A stretch of 64,000 bases of DNA from WHSO01 sp963732875 (GTDB lineage Bacteria; Pseudomonadota; Alphaproteobacteria; SMXQ01), in assembly GCA_963732875.1 (NCBI GenBank), contig CAVTBD010000002.1:558001-622000 (forward strand). Reading direction: 5' to 3'. The notes under the pieces were generated by a model. It saw only the letters and a list, made by a program, of their open reading frames with translations, did no database searches and was not told the origin of the DNA. Of the stretch, positions 34,969 through 43,660 are shown in pieces (position 1 is the first letter of the stretch; each line of letters starts with the position of its first letter). A program made the translations under genes and the position numbers.

Positions 34969-35097
34969 GTGGAAACCCCCAGTATGGTTTGTGAAGACCC
35001 GATCCTGCTTTGCCTGGAAGAAGCCGGTAGGACCGTCCGACCTTCTCATGGTCCGGCAATTTCCGGAATTCTAGCCGCGGAATGTGACTTTGGGAAT

Positions 35098-36157
35098 TCA
35101 ATAGAAGGGCCTGGAGGTCGCGGATTCAGCCGCTTTTTTAGCTCCCGCGAGAAGCTCCTCGATGGCGTCCGCCACGGCGTCGACCGGGATCAGGTCGGGG
35201 GCGATGCCGCCAAAGGTCTTGGAATCCACGACCCTGAGCGCGCGGGCACGCGGCGCATACTTTTCGGGATCATGCTTGGAGAACAGCGAAACGAGCGGCG
35301 CGCCCCCTGCCGCCAGCATGTGGCCCGCGCCCAAATCGTTGGCGACCGCCACCGTCAAGCGACCGGCGAGCGCGATGGCGAACACCGGCCCCCGGGCACC
35401 GGCCCGCTCGGCGGCGGCCTCCCACTCGGGAAAGCGGGCTTCCGGCACGGCCGCCCGAAGCCGGTCCAACCACGGCCGCTCCTCGGGACCGATGAAGAAC
35501 ACCGGGACCCGACCACCCGCCACCTGGCGCCGTGCGATCTCGATGAAGCCCGCGAGCGGCCATATCTTCGCCTTGTCGCCGGCGCCTGGCGCGATGCCGA
35601 CATAGACTGGCCCCGTCGGTAACAGCGCTTCGGCTGTTGCCCGCAGGGCGGCGGGTACGGGCAAGTCAGGTACTCCTCCCGTTGCCGCCGCGGGCACGGC
35701 AAGATCGAGCAGACCCGAGAGATAGTCGATCAGGTGCCTGGGACGCGGTGTTCCCGGCGGCGGTCGGCGGTCGGAAAAGCGGAAGCCGGCGGTGCCGGAC
35801 AGGAACAGGCCGTGGCGGATGCGCCGCACCCGCAATGTGCGGGCAACGGCGCGCTGGGTGTCCACCACCAGGTCGAAGCGCCGGCCGGGAAGCGGACGAC
35901 GAAGGTGGAACAACTCGCCCGCGCCGGTGCCGATCCCAGCCTCGTCCATCACCTCATCGAGGAGGCCCTCGACCAAGGGGGCGAGCGCGCCTGCATAAGC
36001 ACTGGTACCCACCCCGGCACACCAGGTGAGACGCGCATCCGGAAAGCGCCGTCGCAGGTCCCGCACGAACGGAATTCTTGACCAACCCGTCGCCTACCGT
36101 GTCGGCGTAGGTATAGACGAGGACGCTTTGGAAGGAGTGCGGGTCGCGGGCAGGCAT
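35098..36157 (-). pseudogene. heptosyltransferase-like glycosyltransferase (GT9), frameshifted
   Basis: The N-terminus (MPARDPHSFQSVLVYTYADT) lies in one frame and the rest (VRDLRRRFPDARLTWCAGVG to the stop at 35098) in another. Removing one base in GAATTC at about 36073-36076 joins them and gives 352 residues. The long downstream part shows a GT9/RfaF-like pattern: YVGIAPGAGDKAKIWP, VFFIGPEERPWL, AGRLTVAVANDLGAGHMLAAGG and LVSLFSKHDPEKYAP. Such enzymes transfer heptose or related sugars to lipopolysaccharide core. It is a solitary copy among receptor genes. The clean one-base repair suggests a sequence error as readily as a true pseudogene. Confidence 0.75.
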
Positions 36158-36175
36158 CGGCCGATTTGGTTCGGT

Positions 36176-36203
36176 GGCGGGGCGCGCATCCGCGCGCCCC
36201 GCC
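36176..36203 (-). terminator. hairpin after the fourth Bug receptor gene
   Basis: A 12-bp perfect stem (GGCGGGGCGCGC/GCGCGCCCCGCC) with the 4-nt loop ATCC lies about 25 bp after the receptor stop. No T-tract follows, so the terminator call rests on position and stem strength. Confidence 0.5.
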
Positions 36204-36227
36204 CGATGCCTAAACCCTACGCCGGCT

Positions 36228-37349
36228 TCATTTCTTTTTCTTCTTTTTTTTCTTGTGCTTCTTTTTGACGGCTTCGACCTTGAGGCCCTGCTCTTGCAGG
36301 AGATGCGTCATATAGCCGATCGCTTCCGGCGACACCTTGGAGAGTTCATCGACCGTTTTCGTCAGGTCCTCTGCGGTCAGGACGGAAAAGCCCGGCGTGA
36401 TCTTGTCGCCATGCTCCTGGAATTGAGGATCGGCCGCCGCCTTGGCATAGGCCGCGCGGAAGGTCGCAACGACAGGGGCGGGCGTCTTCGGCGGCAGTGA
36501 AGCCCATTTGAAGACATAGCTAAGATCGCGCCAGTAGTCGTAGGCCTCTTGCACGACCTTACCATTACCGATCTTGCCCTTCATCGCACCGGTGAAGAGC
36601 GGTACCTTGGAAATGGCCGGAATATGGGATGATGTCGTTCCGCCATTCGAGCCGGTCTGGTAGATGATCGTGAACTTGCTCTTGTCGAGCAGCGCCGGGT
36701 TCTGCAGGAACCAGGCATCCGCGAGCGACGTCATGTCGAGCTCGCCGCGCTGCATGGCCAGTGAAAGATCGGAATTGTTGCCGTAGCCGGAAACCCATTT
36801 GGCATTCCAGCCGAGGAACTTGATTCCCCACGCCGTCATCAGCATTCCGACGTGCGGGAAACCGCTGACCGTGCCCATGGCGATGGGCGGCTTCGACTTA
36901 TCGGTAAGACGCGAAAGCACCTCGTTGCGGATGATCATCGACGTGCCGCCGAGATCGATGCCCCCGACTATCTCGAAGGTCGTCGGGTCGTAACGGGACT
37001 GCGGCACACGGTAGTTGATGGGATCGGTCTGCGAGCTCGAGGCCACGCTCACCATCGACCCGTCCCGCTTCGCCCGCTGGACGAAATAGTTGAGGGCGAT
37101 CAGGTTATGGGCGCCTGGCATATTCTGCACAACGGCACCGGGTTTTCCGGGTAGATACTTGGCGAGGAACGGCGCGATCAGACGCGCCGAAAGATCCGTG
37201 CTGCCCCCTGTGCCGCTTCCGACCAGGATCGTGATGGTCTTGCCCTTGAAGGACATGTTGTCGGCCGCCATGGCCGACGCCGAACCCGCAAGTACGATGG
37301 CGGCCGTTGCCATGGCGCGCACGGTCCAGGTTTCTCTGAAAAGTTTCAT
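36228..37349 (-). CDS. Bug/TctC-family periplasmic receptor with lysine tail
   Basis: A 373-residue receptor, more distant from the other three. After a signal peptide (AMATAAIVLAGSASAMA, then AD) come the Bug-type segments ITILVGSGTGGSTDLSARLI and NMPGAHNLIALNYFVQRAKR. It also ends in lysines (VKKKHKKKKKKKK), with both AAA and AAG codons. Start at 37349 is preceded by a GGGAGG site. Like the others it lacks membrane partners in the window. The shared tail with two paralogous but otherwise diverged receptors suggests a common use in this organism. Confidence 0.85.
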   Translation of the reverse strand: MKLFRETWTVRAMATAAIVLAGSASAMAADNMSFKGKTITILVGSGTGGSTDLSARLIAPFLAKYLPGKPGAVVQNMPGAHNLIALNYFVQRAKRDGSMVSVASSSQTDPINYRVPQSRYDPTTFEIVGGIDLGGTSMIIRNEVLSRLTDKSKPPIAMGTVSGFPHVGMLMTAWGIKFLGWNAKWVSGYGNNSDLSLAMQRGELDMTSLADAWFLQNPALLDKSKFTIIYQTGSNGGTTSSHIPAISKVPLFTGAMKGKIGNGKVVQEAYDYWRDLSYVFKWASLPPKTPAPVVATFRAAYAKAAADPQFQEHGDKITPGFSVLTAEDLTKTVDELSKVSPEAIGYMTHLLQEQGLKVEAVKKKHKKKKKKKK

Positions 37350-37536
37350 TTTGCCTGCCTCCCGCCCGCCGGTCGTGACGACGGGCCTGTTCTTATCAAA
37401 GACATGCATTCAATTATCAGAATGCATCACGATTATCGTCAAGGAAGGCTAACCGATCCCCCGCCCCTTGTCGACGGGACAGCGCAAAACAGAAGGATTC
37501 CAATAGAATCCAGTGGAAACGGAAGGAGAAAGAGGG

Positions 37537-37613
37537 TGGTGCGCCCTGCAGGATTCGAACCTGCGACCTGCGGCTTAGAAGGCCGCTGCTCTATCCAACT
37601 GAGCTAAGGGCGC
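37537..37613 (-). tRNA. tRNA-Arg (TCT)
   Basis: A 77-nt cloverleaf on the minus strand, including encoded CCA at the 3' end. Acceptor GCGCCCT pairs with AGGGCGC, the T arm reads GGTTCGAATCC, and the anticodon loop CTTCTAA between GCGGC and GCCGC gives anticodon TCT (arginine, AGA/AGG). Confidence 0.95.
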
Positions 37614-37634
37614 TTTTGCCCCCGCACGCACCGA

Positions 37635-37931
37635 CTAACGGACCCGGTCGTAGCGGAAGTTGTCAGCGTAGCTCTTGATATGCGGTCTTCGGGTATGGGG
37701 CTCGATCACTTCGTAGTCGAGCCCGTTGCGCCGGGCATAGGTCACGGCGTCCTCTCGTGAATCGAAGTGCAGCCTGAGCTGGGTACGGGTGTCGGCGGAC
37801 GAGATCCAGCCCATCAGCGGATCATGGGTACGCTTTGCTCCAGGCGCGAACTCCACCAGCCAGTGATGGGTCTTCGCCATGCCTTGCTGCATGGCGGTCC
37901 TGCTGGGCTGATAGATGCGTACCTTGGCCAT
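37635..37931 (-). CDS. complex I NDUFS4-type accessory subunit
   Basis: A 98-residue protein of the NDUFS4 (ETC complex I 18-kDa) family, which in bacteria is found almost only in Alphaproteobacteria. KVRIYQPSRTAMQQGMAKTHHWLVEF begins the domain and LRLHFDSREDAVTYARRNGLDYEVIEP is the typical middle; the YADNFRYDR end is characteristic. It would associate with the peripheral arm of NADH:quinone oxidoreductase. It lies between tRNA-Arg and tRNA-Pro on the same strand, as in related genomes, and is not with the nuo operon. Confidence 0.93.
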   Translation of the reverse strand: MAKVRIYQPSRTAMQQGMAKTHHWLVEFAPGAKRTHDPLMGWISSADTRTQLRLHFDSREDAVTYARRNGLDYEVIEPHTRRPHIKSYADNFRYDRVR

Positions 37932-38005
37932 CCTGATCTCCGAACTCGCGGCGGCTCGTATGGGTAGCCTCGGGCGCCGCCACGGTCAAGCACGCAACAC
38001 GCGAA

Positions 38006-38082
38006 TGGTCGGGGAGAGAGGATTCGAACCTCCGACCCCCTGCTCCCAAAGCAGGTGCGCTACCAGGCTGCGCTACTCCCCG
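38006..38082 (-). tRNA. tRNA-Pro (TGG)
   Basis: A 77-nt cloverleaf on the minus strand with encoded CCA. Acceptor CGGGGAG pairs with CTCCCCG, the T arm contains GGTTCGAATCC, and the anticodon loop TTTGGGA between CTGC and GCAG gives TGG (proline, CCA/CCN). Confidence 0.95.
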
Positions 38083-38256
38083 TGCGCGCGAAACTAGCCG
38101 CCTTCGTGCAAATGCACAACGCCGAGCTCTCGCGCACGATCGGATGGAACCACCGGCGCGGACACGGGACTACAGCTTATAGGTTAATAAACATGGTTAA
38201 TGCTCGGACTGCGGGTATAGCTCTAATGTCTTATTTTCAAAGGAAATTTTCCGTAT

Positions 38257-38964
38257 ATGATCGCCCAAAATTATAATGAATTGCAAGGCCGCCCGCGTAT
38301 CATGCCCGTTCCCGTCACGCTGGTTTCTCCGTCCCTTTACTCTTACATGATTGCCATGGGCGTCCGGGAACCGGAAGTTCTCCGGGCCCTGCGCGAGGAA
38401 ACGTCGCGCCTGCCCAACGCCAGTTGGGCGACCACTCCGGAACAGATGGCGTTTCTCCAGATTCTTGTCCGCATCTCCGGTGCACGACGCATTCTCGAGC
38501 TCGGCACGTTCACGGGCTATTCCACGCTGGCCCTGGCGCTTGCCTTGCCCAAGGATGGCGAAGTCGTGACCTGCGACATCGCCAGCGGCTGGAGCGAGAT
38601 GGGAACCCATTACTGGCGCGACGCCGGGGTGGAGAAGCTGATCGACCGCCGCGTCGGCCGCGGTACCGATGTGTGCAACGCCCTCCTCGACGAAGGCCGC
38701 GCGGGGAGCTTCGACATGGTCTTCATCGACGCCGACAAGGCGAACTATCCCGACTACCTCGCGCTGGCGGAGCAACTCCTGCGCCCCGGCAGCCTGCTGG
38801 TCGCCGACAACGTGTTCTGGGGCGGAAGCGTGGTCGATGCCCAGTGCGACGACGCGGAGGCCGTGGGAATCCGGCGCTTCAACGAAGCCCTCGCCGGAAA
38901 CGACCGGTTCGAGATCGCGATGATCCCGGTCTCCGACGGTATGACCCTCGCCCTCAAGAAATAA
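38257..38964 (+). CDS. class I SAM-dependent O-methyltransferase
   Basis: A 235-residue caffeoyl-CoA/catechol O-methyltransferase-type enzyme. RRILELGTFTGYSTLALALALP is the SAM-binding motif I, DMVFIDADKANYPDYL holds the metal-binding Asp pair, and LLVADNVFWGGSVVD supplies the third metal residue and motif. It uses a divalent cation and SAM to methylate a catechol-like hydroxyl. Start at 38257 or at the internal ATG near 38302 (MPVPVTLVSPSLYSYM) cannot be separated; the family usually begins near the latter. The upstream 170 bp is AT-rich and may hold its promoter. Confidence 0.87.
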   Translation: MIAQNYNELQGRPRIMPVPVTLVSPSLYSYMIAMGVREPEVLRALREETSRLPNASWATTPEQMAFLQILVRISGARRILELGTFTGYSTLALALALPKDGEVVTCDIASGWSEMGTHYWRDAGVEKLIDRRVGRGTDVCNALLDEGRAGSFDMVFIDADKANYPDYLALAEQLLRPGSLLVADNVFWGGSVVDAQCDDAEAVGIRRFNEALAGNDRFEIAMIPVSDGMTLALKK

Positions 38965-39097
38965 TATTGCGCGCTTTGCCGGGTTGGCTTTAACGTAATG
39001 TTAGTTCCCGGCCGCGCAGAATTCAGACCAGGACTCCCCGGAAGATGCGCGGGAACAGGACGTTTCGCGCCGGCAGGAGACCGGAAGGATCTTGGTC

Positions 39098-39421
39098 ATG
39101 CTGGGAAGGATGCTCGCATTCGCTGCGATCGCAGGCCTGGGGCTGGTGGCCTGCTATCATCCCTTGCCCGTTCATGCCGATGCCGGCATCTGCACCCAGC
39201 GCGCCAAAGTCCTGGCCCACCTCGCCAGTAATTACCGCGAGGCCCCGGTTGCCATGGGGCTCGCCAACAACGGCGGCGTGATCGAGGTGCTCCGCTCCAA
39301 GGACCACGCGACCTTCACCATCATCATCACGATGCCCGACGGGATCAGCTGCATGATCGCCGCCGGCCAGAGCTGGGAAAGCCTGCCCGCCCTCGCCCGC
39401 AGACGCGGACCCGGCGTCTAG
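39098..39421 (+). CDS. small exported protein of unknown function
   Basis: A 107-residue protein with a signal-like N-terminus (MLGRMLAFAAIAGLGLVACY), a possible lipobox (LVAC), and a mature region with three cysteines (GICTQRAKVLAHLASNYRE, ISCMIAAG). The Q-R-x-K-V-L...YxEAPVAMGLANNGG and TIIITMPDGISCMIAAGQ pattern recurs as an uncharacterised family in alphaproteobacteria. The ATG at 39098 is 9 bp from a GGAAGGA site; a TTG at 39092 is less likely. Function unknown; location periplasmic or lipid-anchored. Confidence 0.72.
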   Translation: MLGRMLAFAAIAGLGLVACYHPLPVHADAGICTQRAKVLAHLASNYREAPVAMGLANNGGVIEVLRSKDHATFTIIITMPDGISCMIAAGQSWESLPALARRRGPGV

Positions 39422-39521
39422 TCAACTCATTTCGCCAAGAACGTTACGAGTTCAGAGGCCTCTGTGCTGGAATAACTGACGTAATCCAACCCAAACTTTT
39501 CGGCCCTGGAACTGTCAAAGG

Positions 39522-40776
39522 CTACAACTGGCCGACCAGCTTGACCATGAACATGTTGTCGTTGTAGTCGCCATTGGCGGCGTCGGAATTGCGGTTCGAC
39601 CGATCGTAGCCCGCCGATAGATACAGATATCGGTTCATGAGATAACGGGCATAAAGGCCGAGCCCGGTAATGTCGTCATTGCGGCTGATGCCCTTGTAAT
39701 CGTTGTTGGTGTAAGAGGCATTGCCGCCGATAAGCAAGTTGCGCAGCAGCTCGTGGTCGACCGAGACGCTGTATCTGGTCGCCAAATAGCCCGAAGCGCC
39801 AGCCAAAGTCGAATTCCTCGACGGTACGGGCGACACCGAGCTTGGCAGTGGTCAGGCTGGTCGCGTTCCAAGTCAGGTCTGCCCCGAAGTCCATCCCCGA
39901 GACGGTGCTCAGAGTCGGATCCTTGTAGTCCTGGCTACGATAGCCAACGAAAACGTCACCGAAGGTCTTGCCCGTAAGGTCGATGCGAACGCCGCCATCG
40001 AGCGCATACCCATTGGAGTCGCGATTGACACCGGCATCGTCCACGGAACTGATGTAGGATCGTTTGTTGACGGTCGTCTTCACAAAAGCCTCGTACTGGG
40101 GAACGATCTCGTAGCCCAGCCTGACCGACCCCTCATACTCATTGCGGTCGCGGTCGTCCTGGTTGGAGACGCCGCCACCCGAGAGAGAAACGTCGTCATA
40201 GTTGTAATTCTTCGCCGTGCCGCCCACGGTCACGTTCACGCGGTTGAGCTGCTGGCGGAAAGACGCGTCCGCATTCGCGAGCTTGTATTCGGTCGGGTTG
40301 ATGCCGTTGGCCGCGTCCGGTGAACCGCGCTCCTCGTGAAGCTTGGCGTAGGACAGCCCACCCGAGAGATGCGAACGCCGCGTGATATCGAGGGTCCCGC
40401 CGGTGTTGACGTTGTAGTCCTCGTAGTTCTCCGTGGTCCGGTCGGCATAGCGGCCGATATCGGCGGAGGCCCCGAAGTTCAGCGAGTGCCGGTTCCAGTT
40501 CGATTTCAGATTGAGCGATGGCGAGAGGACCGTGATGAAATCGTCCACTTCGCTGCCGTCGGTGCGGAAAATGTTGTCGTCATAGGTCTCGCTCAAACCG
40601 ATCTTCGGGAACAGGAAGAACGAGCCCATGCGGACGCCGAGCGGGTCCACTTCAGGACGGGGACGGGTCGTGACCGTCTCTTGCGGGTTGGCCCCTTGGG
40701 CCGAAGCGGAATGGTTAACAGCGAAGGCAGCGACCAACGTCATGGCGAAGGCACCATATTTCAAGGATAGCCGCAT
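39522..40776 (-). pseudogene. outer-membrane beta-barrel protein (BBP2-like), frameshifted
   Basis: The N-terminus is a signal peptide (GAFAMTLVAAFAVNHSASAQ) and most of the barrel is in one frame, up to GVARTVEE. The last 100 residues (LAGASGYLATRYSVSVDHELL onward) lie in another. Removing one base in GAATTC at about 39812-39815 gives one 417-residue chain. Repeats of alternating residues (YDDNIFRTDG, VGYRSQDYKD, YSVSVDHELLRN) fit a PF10082-type outer membrane barrel, often linked to exopolysaccharide export. The last residues (MFMVKLVGQL) end in a hydrophobic residue rather than the usual Phe. The insertion may be a sequence error. Confidence 0.78.
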
Positions 40777-40933
40777 AATGTTCGATACCCCCTTGATGAT
40801 GAACTTACTCTGCTGCCTCCCAGCAACATCGGTACACAAAATATGGAAAACTATGGCTTAATTAGCCTCAGACACGGATTCAGTCAACTTTAAAGCTGCG
40901 CAAGCAGCATATCTCAAGAGCTTCAAGTATGAA

Positions 40934-41605
40934 GTGCATTCGCATGTCCTTGTTCGGACAGCCCTCGCCGAAGAAGCAAGCCTTAGCGGCGTGGCGAGCG
41001 TCATCGATGGTGACACAGTAGAAATTCACGGCCAACGGATTCGGCTGTTCGGCATCGATGCGCCCGAAAGCCACCAATTATGCGAGGAGATCAGCGGCAA
41101 GAAATGGCGCTGCGGCCAACGTGCTGCAATAGCCCTTTCGGGCTATATTGGCCGCTCCCCAATCTCATGTGCCGTAAAGGATCGAGACCCTTATGGCAGG
41201 ATTGTAGCGGTTTGCTTCAAGGACAGCGACGACCTCAATGCCTGGATGGTGACGCACGGTTGGGCAATCGCATATCGGCATTACTCCAAAGCCTACATTG
41301 CTAATGAGGACTTCGCAAAGCAACACAAGAGCGGCATATGGGCGGGAAAATTCATCGCACCTTGGTTATGGCGGCGAGGTACGCGCTTAAAGTCAGAGAT
41401 GCAGTCACAGCGGAACTCTCACACTGGAGGACAACAACGTCAGTGCCTCATTAAAGGCAATATTAGTCGCAACGGTGCGCACATTTACCACATTCCTAGC
41501 GGCGAATATTATTCCCGCACAAGGATTGATCCTTCCAAAGGTGAACGTTGGTTTTGCTCCGAAGAAAAAGCGCGTGCCGCAGGTTGGAGACCGTCGAGGC
41601 GCTAA
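40934..41605 (+). CDS. thermonuclease-family nuclease, lower-GC region
   Basis: A 223-residue protein with a staphylococcal nuclease-type domain: ASVIDGDTVEIHGQRIRLFGIDAPES, then DPYGRIVAVC and GWAIAYRHYS, the Arg/Asp residues of the catalytic site. A second C-terminal segment (CLIKGNISRNGAHIYHIPSG to WFCSEEKARAAGWRPSRR) is a common appendix that may hold a metal-binding Cys pair. It should degrade DNA/RNA outside the cytoplasm, but no clean signal peptide is visible: the N-terminus starts at a GTG. It is more AT-rich than its neighbours, suggesting transfer. Confidence 0.82.
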   Translation: MHSHVLVRTALAEEASLSGVASVIDGDTVEIHGQRIRLFGIDAPESHQLCEEISGKKWRCGQRAAIALSGYIGRSPISCAVKDRDPYGRIVAVCFKDSDDLNAWMVTHGWAIAYRHYSKAYIANEDFAKQHKSGIWAGKFIAPWLWRRGTRLKSEMQSQRNSHTGGQQRQCLIKGNISRNGAHIYHIPSGEYYSRTRIDPSKGERWFCSEEKARAAGWRPSRR

Positions 41606-41610
41606 AGCTA

Positions 41611-41820
41611 ATGGACGAAATAGATGTCTATCGCGCTGCAAACCTCATCATGCAGAATCATGGAAGGGACGCAAAAGTGTTTGCCGCTTTGCAAGCAGAT
41701 AATTGTCTGAAAGACGGTGACCACGTAGGCAAGACCGTTTGGCTTCGAGTAATCGCCGCGATTGAGTGGCTCCAAAGTGAACGGCTTACCAGACCTAGTC
41801 ACGGGGTTGCAGAAGGTTGA
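41611..41820 (+). CDS. small DUF6961-like protein
   Basis: A 69-residue protein (from the ATG at 41611): MDEIDVYRAANLIMQNHGRD is a pattern I associate with a family of short alphaproteobacterial proteins of the DUF6961 kind, continuing AALQADNCLKDGDHVGKTVW and VIAAIEWLQ. Function unknown. It lies 5 bp after the thermonuclease stop and shares its AT-rich composition, so the two probably arrived together. Confidence 0.6.
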   Translation: MDEIDVYRAANLIMQNHGRDAKVFAALQADNCLKDGDHVGKTVWLRVIAAIEWLQSERLTRPSHGVAEG

Positions 41821-41854
41821 CGACGCAAGTCCATTCAGTCGCCCGGCGTTCTAT

Positions 41855-43264
41855 TTAATCGTCGGCGCGCTGGCGCCGGGTTTCGAAGCGGGCAGCGTCC
41901 TCGGGATCGAGAGCGATGGTAAGATGGGCCGTACCGACCGGGTCATCCTCGCGCGCGAGCACCTCGCCGTGGTCGTAAAGCCAGGCAATCGCCGCCCCCT
42001 CCCGGGGTGCGAGGTCGTAACGGAACACCTGGCGCCGCGCCGACAGGTGCCCATCGAGGAGCGCGAGCAAGTCGTCGATCCCCTCCCCCGTCACCGCCGA
42101 GATCGCCACCGCGTCGCGCTCGCGCCCGGTCCGTGCCACCAGGGCGACCCGTTCTTCCGTCGGCAGCAGGTCGATCTTGTTGAGGGCCTCCACGAAACGC
42201 ACGCCGGCACCGCGAAAGCGGCTGCCGTTACCCTTGGCACCGGCCCCGGCTTCACCAATTTCGAGGCCGAGCTCGGCCAGAACCTGTTCGACGTCGGTCT
42301 TTTGGGCCTCGCTGTCGGGATGGGCGATATCGCGCACGTGGATCACCACATCGGCCGCCAGCACCTCTTCGAGAGTGGCGCGAAAGGCGGCTACCAGGTC
42401 GGTCGGAAGGTCCGAGACGAAACCGACCGTGTCGGACAGGATCACCTTGCGCCCCGACGGCAGGGCGACCGCGCGCATGGTGGGGTCCAGCGTCGCGAAC
42501 AGGAGGTCGCGTGCGAACACGTCGGCGCGCGTCAGGCGGTTGAACAGGGTCGATTTGCCCGCGTTGGTGTAGCCCACCAGGGCCACGACAGGGAACGGCA
42601 CGCGGGAACGCGCCTTGCGATGGAGCGCACGGGTGCGCTTCACGTCCTCGAGTTCCCCTTTGATACGCAGGATACGGGTGTCGATCTGGCGTCGGTCCGC
42701 TTCAATCTGGGTTTCGCCGGGACCACCGAGGAAGCCGAAGCCACCGCGCTGGCGCTCGAGGTGGGTCCACGACCGCACCAGGCGCGAGCGCTGGTAGGTG
42801 AGCGCCGCCAGCTCCACCTGGAGCGCGCCTTCTCGCGTGCGGGCACGTTCGCCGAATATCTCGAGGATCAGGCCGGTACGGTCGATCACCTTGCACGTCC
42901 AGGCAAGCTCCAGGTTACGCTGCTGGACCGGACTCAAGTGCCCGTCCACCACCATCACCTGGACCGCCTCCTCGGCGATGCGTCCCTTGAGACGCTCGAC
43001 CACCCCCTGCCCGATCAAGGTTGCCGGACGTGGATGATTGAGGCGGAACAATTCGGCAAAGGCGACATCGAGATCGATCGCCTCGGCCAACCCGCAGGCT
43101 TCCTCAAGGCGCGACTCGACGCTGCGCGCTGCGTCATCGCCATGCAGCACGGGCAGCACAACGGCCGCGCGGCCGGACAGGCCAACTGAGGAAGATCCCG
43201 CGCCGTTGGTCGCCGGCGCGGGGTCAACCGAACCTAGATATGACTGGGAACGCTTAGTGGGCAC
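41855..43264 (-). CDS. hflX: GTPase HflX
   Basis: A 469-residue ribosome-associated GTPase. The N-terminal domain includes HPRPATLIGQGVVERLKG; a coiled region GGFGFLGGPGETQIEADRRQID precedes the G domain with G1 GYTNAGKST, G3 DTVGFVSDLP and G4 NKID. HflX binds the ribosome near the peptidyl transferase centre and can split stalled ribosomes. The C-terminal domain ends with ARFETRRQRADD. It lies next to hfq, the classical arrangement. No obvious regulatory signal was seen. Confidence 0.95.
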   Translation of the reverse strand: MPTKRSQSYLGSVDPAPATNGAGSSSVGLSGRAAVVLPVLHGDDAARSVESRLEEACGLAEAIDLDVAFAELFRLNHPRPATLIGQGVVERLKGRIAEEAVQVMVVDGHLSPVQQRNLELAWTCKVIDRTGLILEIFGERARTREGALQVELAALTYQRSRLVRSWTHLERQRGGFGFLGGPGETQIEADRRQIDTRILRIKGELEDVKRTRALHRKARSRVPFPVVALVGYTNAGKSTLFNRLTRADVFARDLLFATLDPTMRAVALPSGRKVILSDTVGFVSDLPTDLVAAFRATLEEVLAADVVIHVRDIAHPDSEAQKTDVEQVLAELGLEIGEAGAGAKGNGSRFRGAGVRFVEALNKIDLLPTEERVALVARTGRERDAVAISAVTGEGIDDLLALLDGHLSARRQVFRYDLAPREGAAIAWLYDHGEVLAREDDPVGTAHLTIALDPEDAARFETRRQRADD

Positions 43265-43290
43265 GCTGCTCCAGCGCGAAGGCCCGGACG

Positions 43291-43560
43291 TCAGGCACTG
43301 GCCCCCGCCTCGGCATCCGCGCCCTCGTCATCACCTTCCCAAAGCTGAACAGGCGCCGACGGCATGACCGTGGAAATGGCATGCTTGTAGACGAGCTGGG
43401 AATGGTTATCGCGACGCAGCAGGACGGAGAAGTTGTCGAACCAGGTGACGATTCCCTGCAGCTTCACGCCGTTGACCAGGAAGATGGTCACCGGGGTCTT
43501 CTGCTTGCGGATCGTGTTGAGGAAAACGTCCTGGAGATTCTGTGATTTGTCAGCAGCCAT
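43291..43560 (-). CDS. hfq: RNA chaperone Hfq
   Basis: An 89-residue Hfq. The Sm1 and Sm2 motifs are intact: QDVFLNTIRKQKTPVTIFLVNGVKLQG and YKHAISTVMPSAPV, with the conserved lateral-rim/proximal residues. The acidic C-terminal tail (EGDDEGADAEAGASA) is short. It forms a hexamer that pairs small RNAs with messages. It is 26 bp upstream of hflX on the same strand, so they are probably co-transcribed. Confidence 0.96.
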   Translation of the reverse strand: MAADKSQNLQDVFLNTIRKQKTPVTIFLVNGVKLQGIVTWFDNFSVLLRRDNHSQLVYKHAISTVMPSAPVQLWEGDDEGADAEAGASA

Positions 43561-43660
43561 TTTATCTTTCTTTCAAATGTGGTTGCCATGGCAAACACCC
43601 CATTGCCAAGGGCTACGGGGAACGCGGTGTCTCCTTCCTACCCTACGGGTGGGCGGGCTT

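Noticed and set aside
40929..40990. A frameshifted signal peptide upstream of the thermonuclease from the ATG at 40929
   Set aside because: The alternative frame has no hydrophobic core; the shift would be of the other sign, and joining the frames does not give a convincing signal peptide.
43583..43594. 12-bp palindrome TTGCCATGGCAA upstream of hfq
   Set aside because: Single short palindrome with no matching second copy or known operator; not enough to call a regulatory site.
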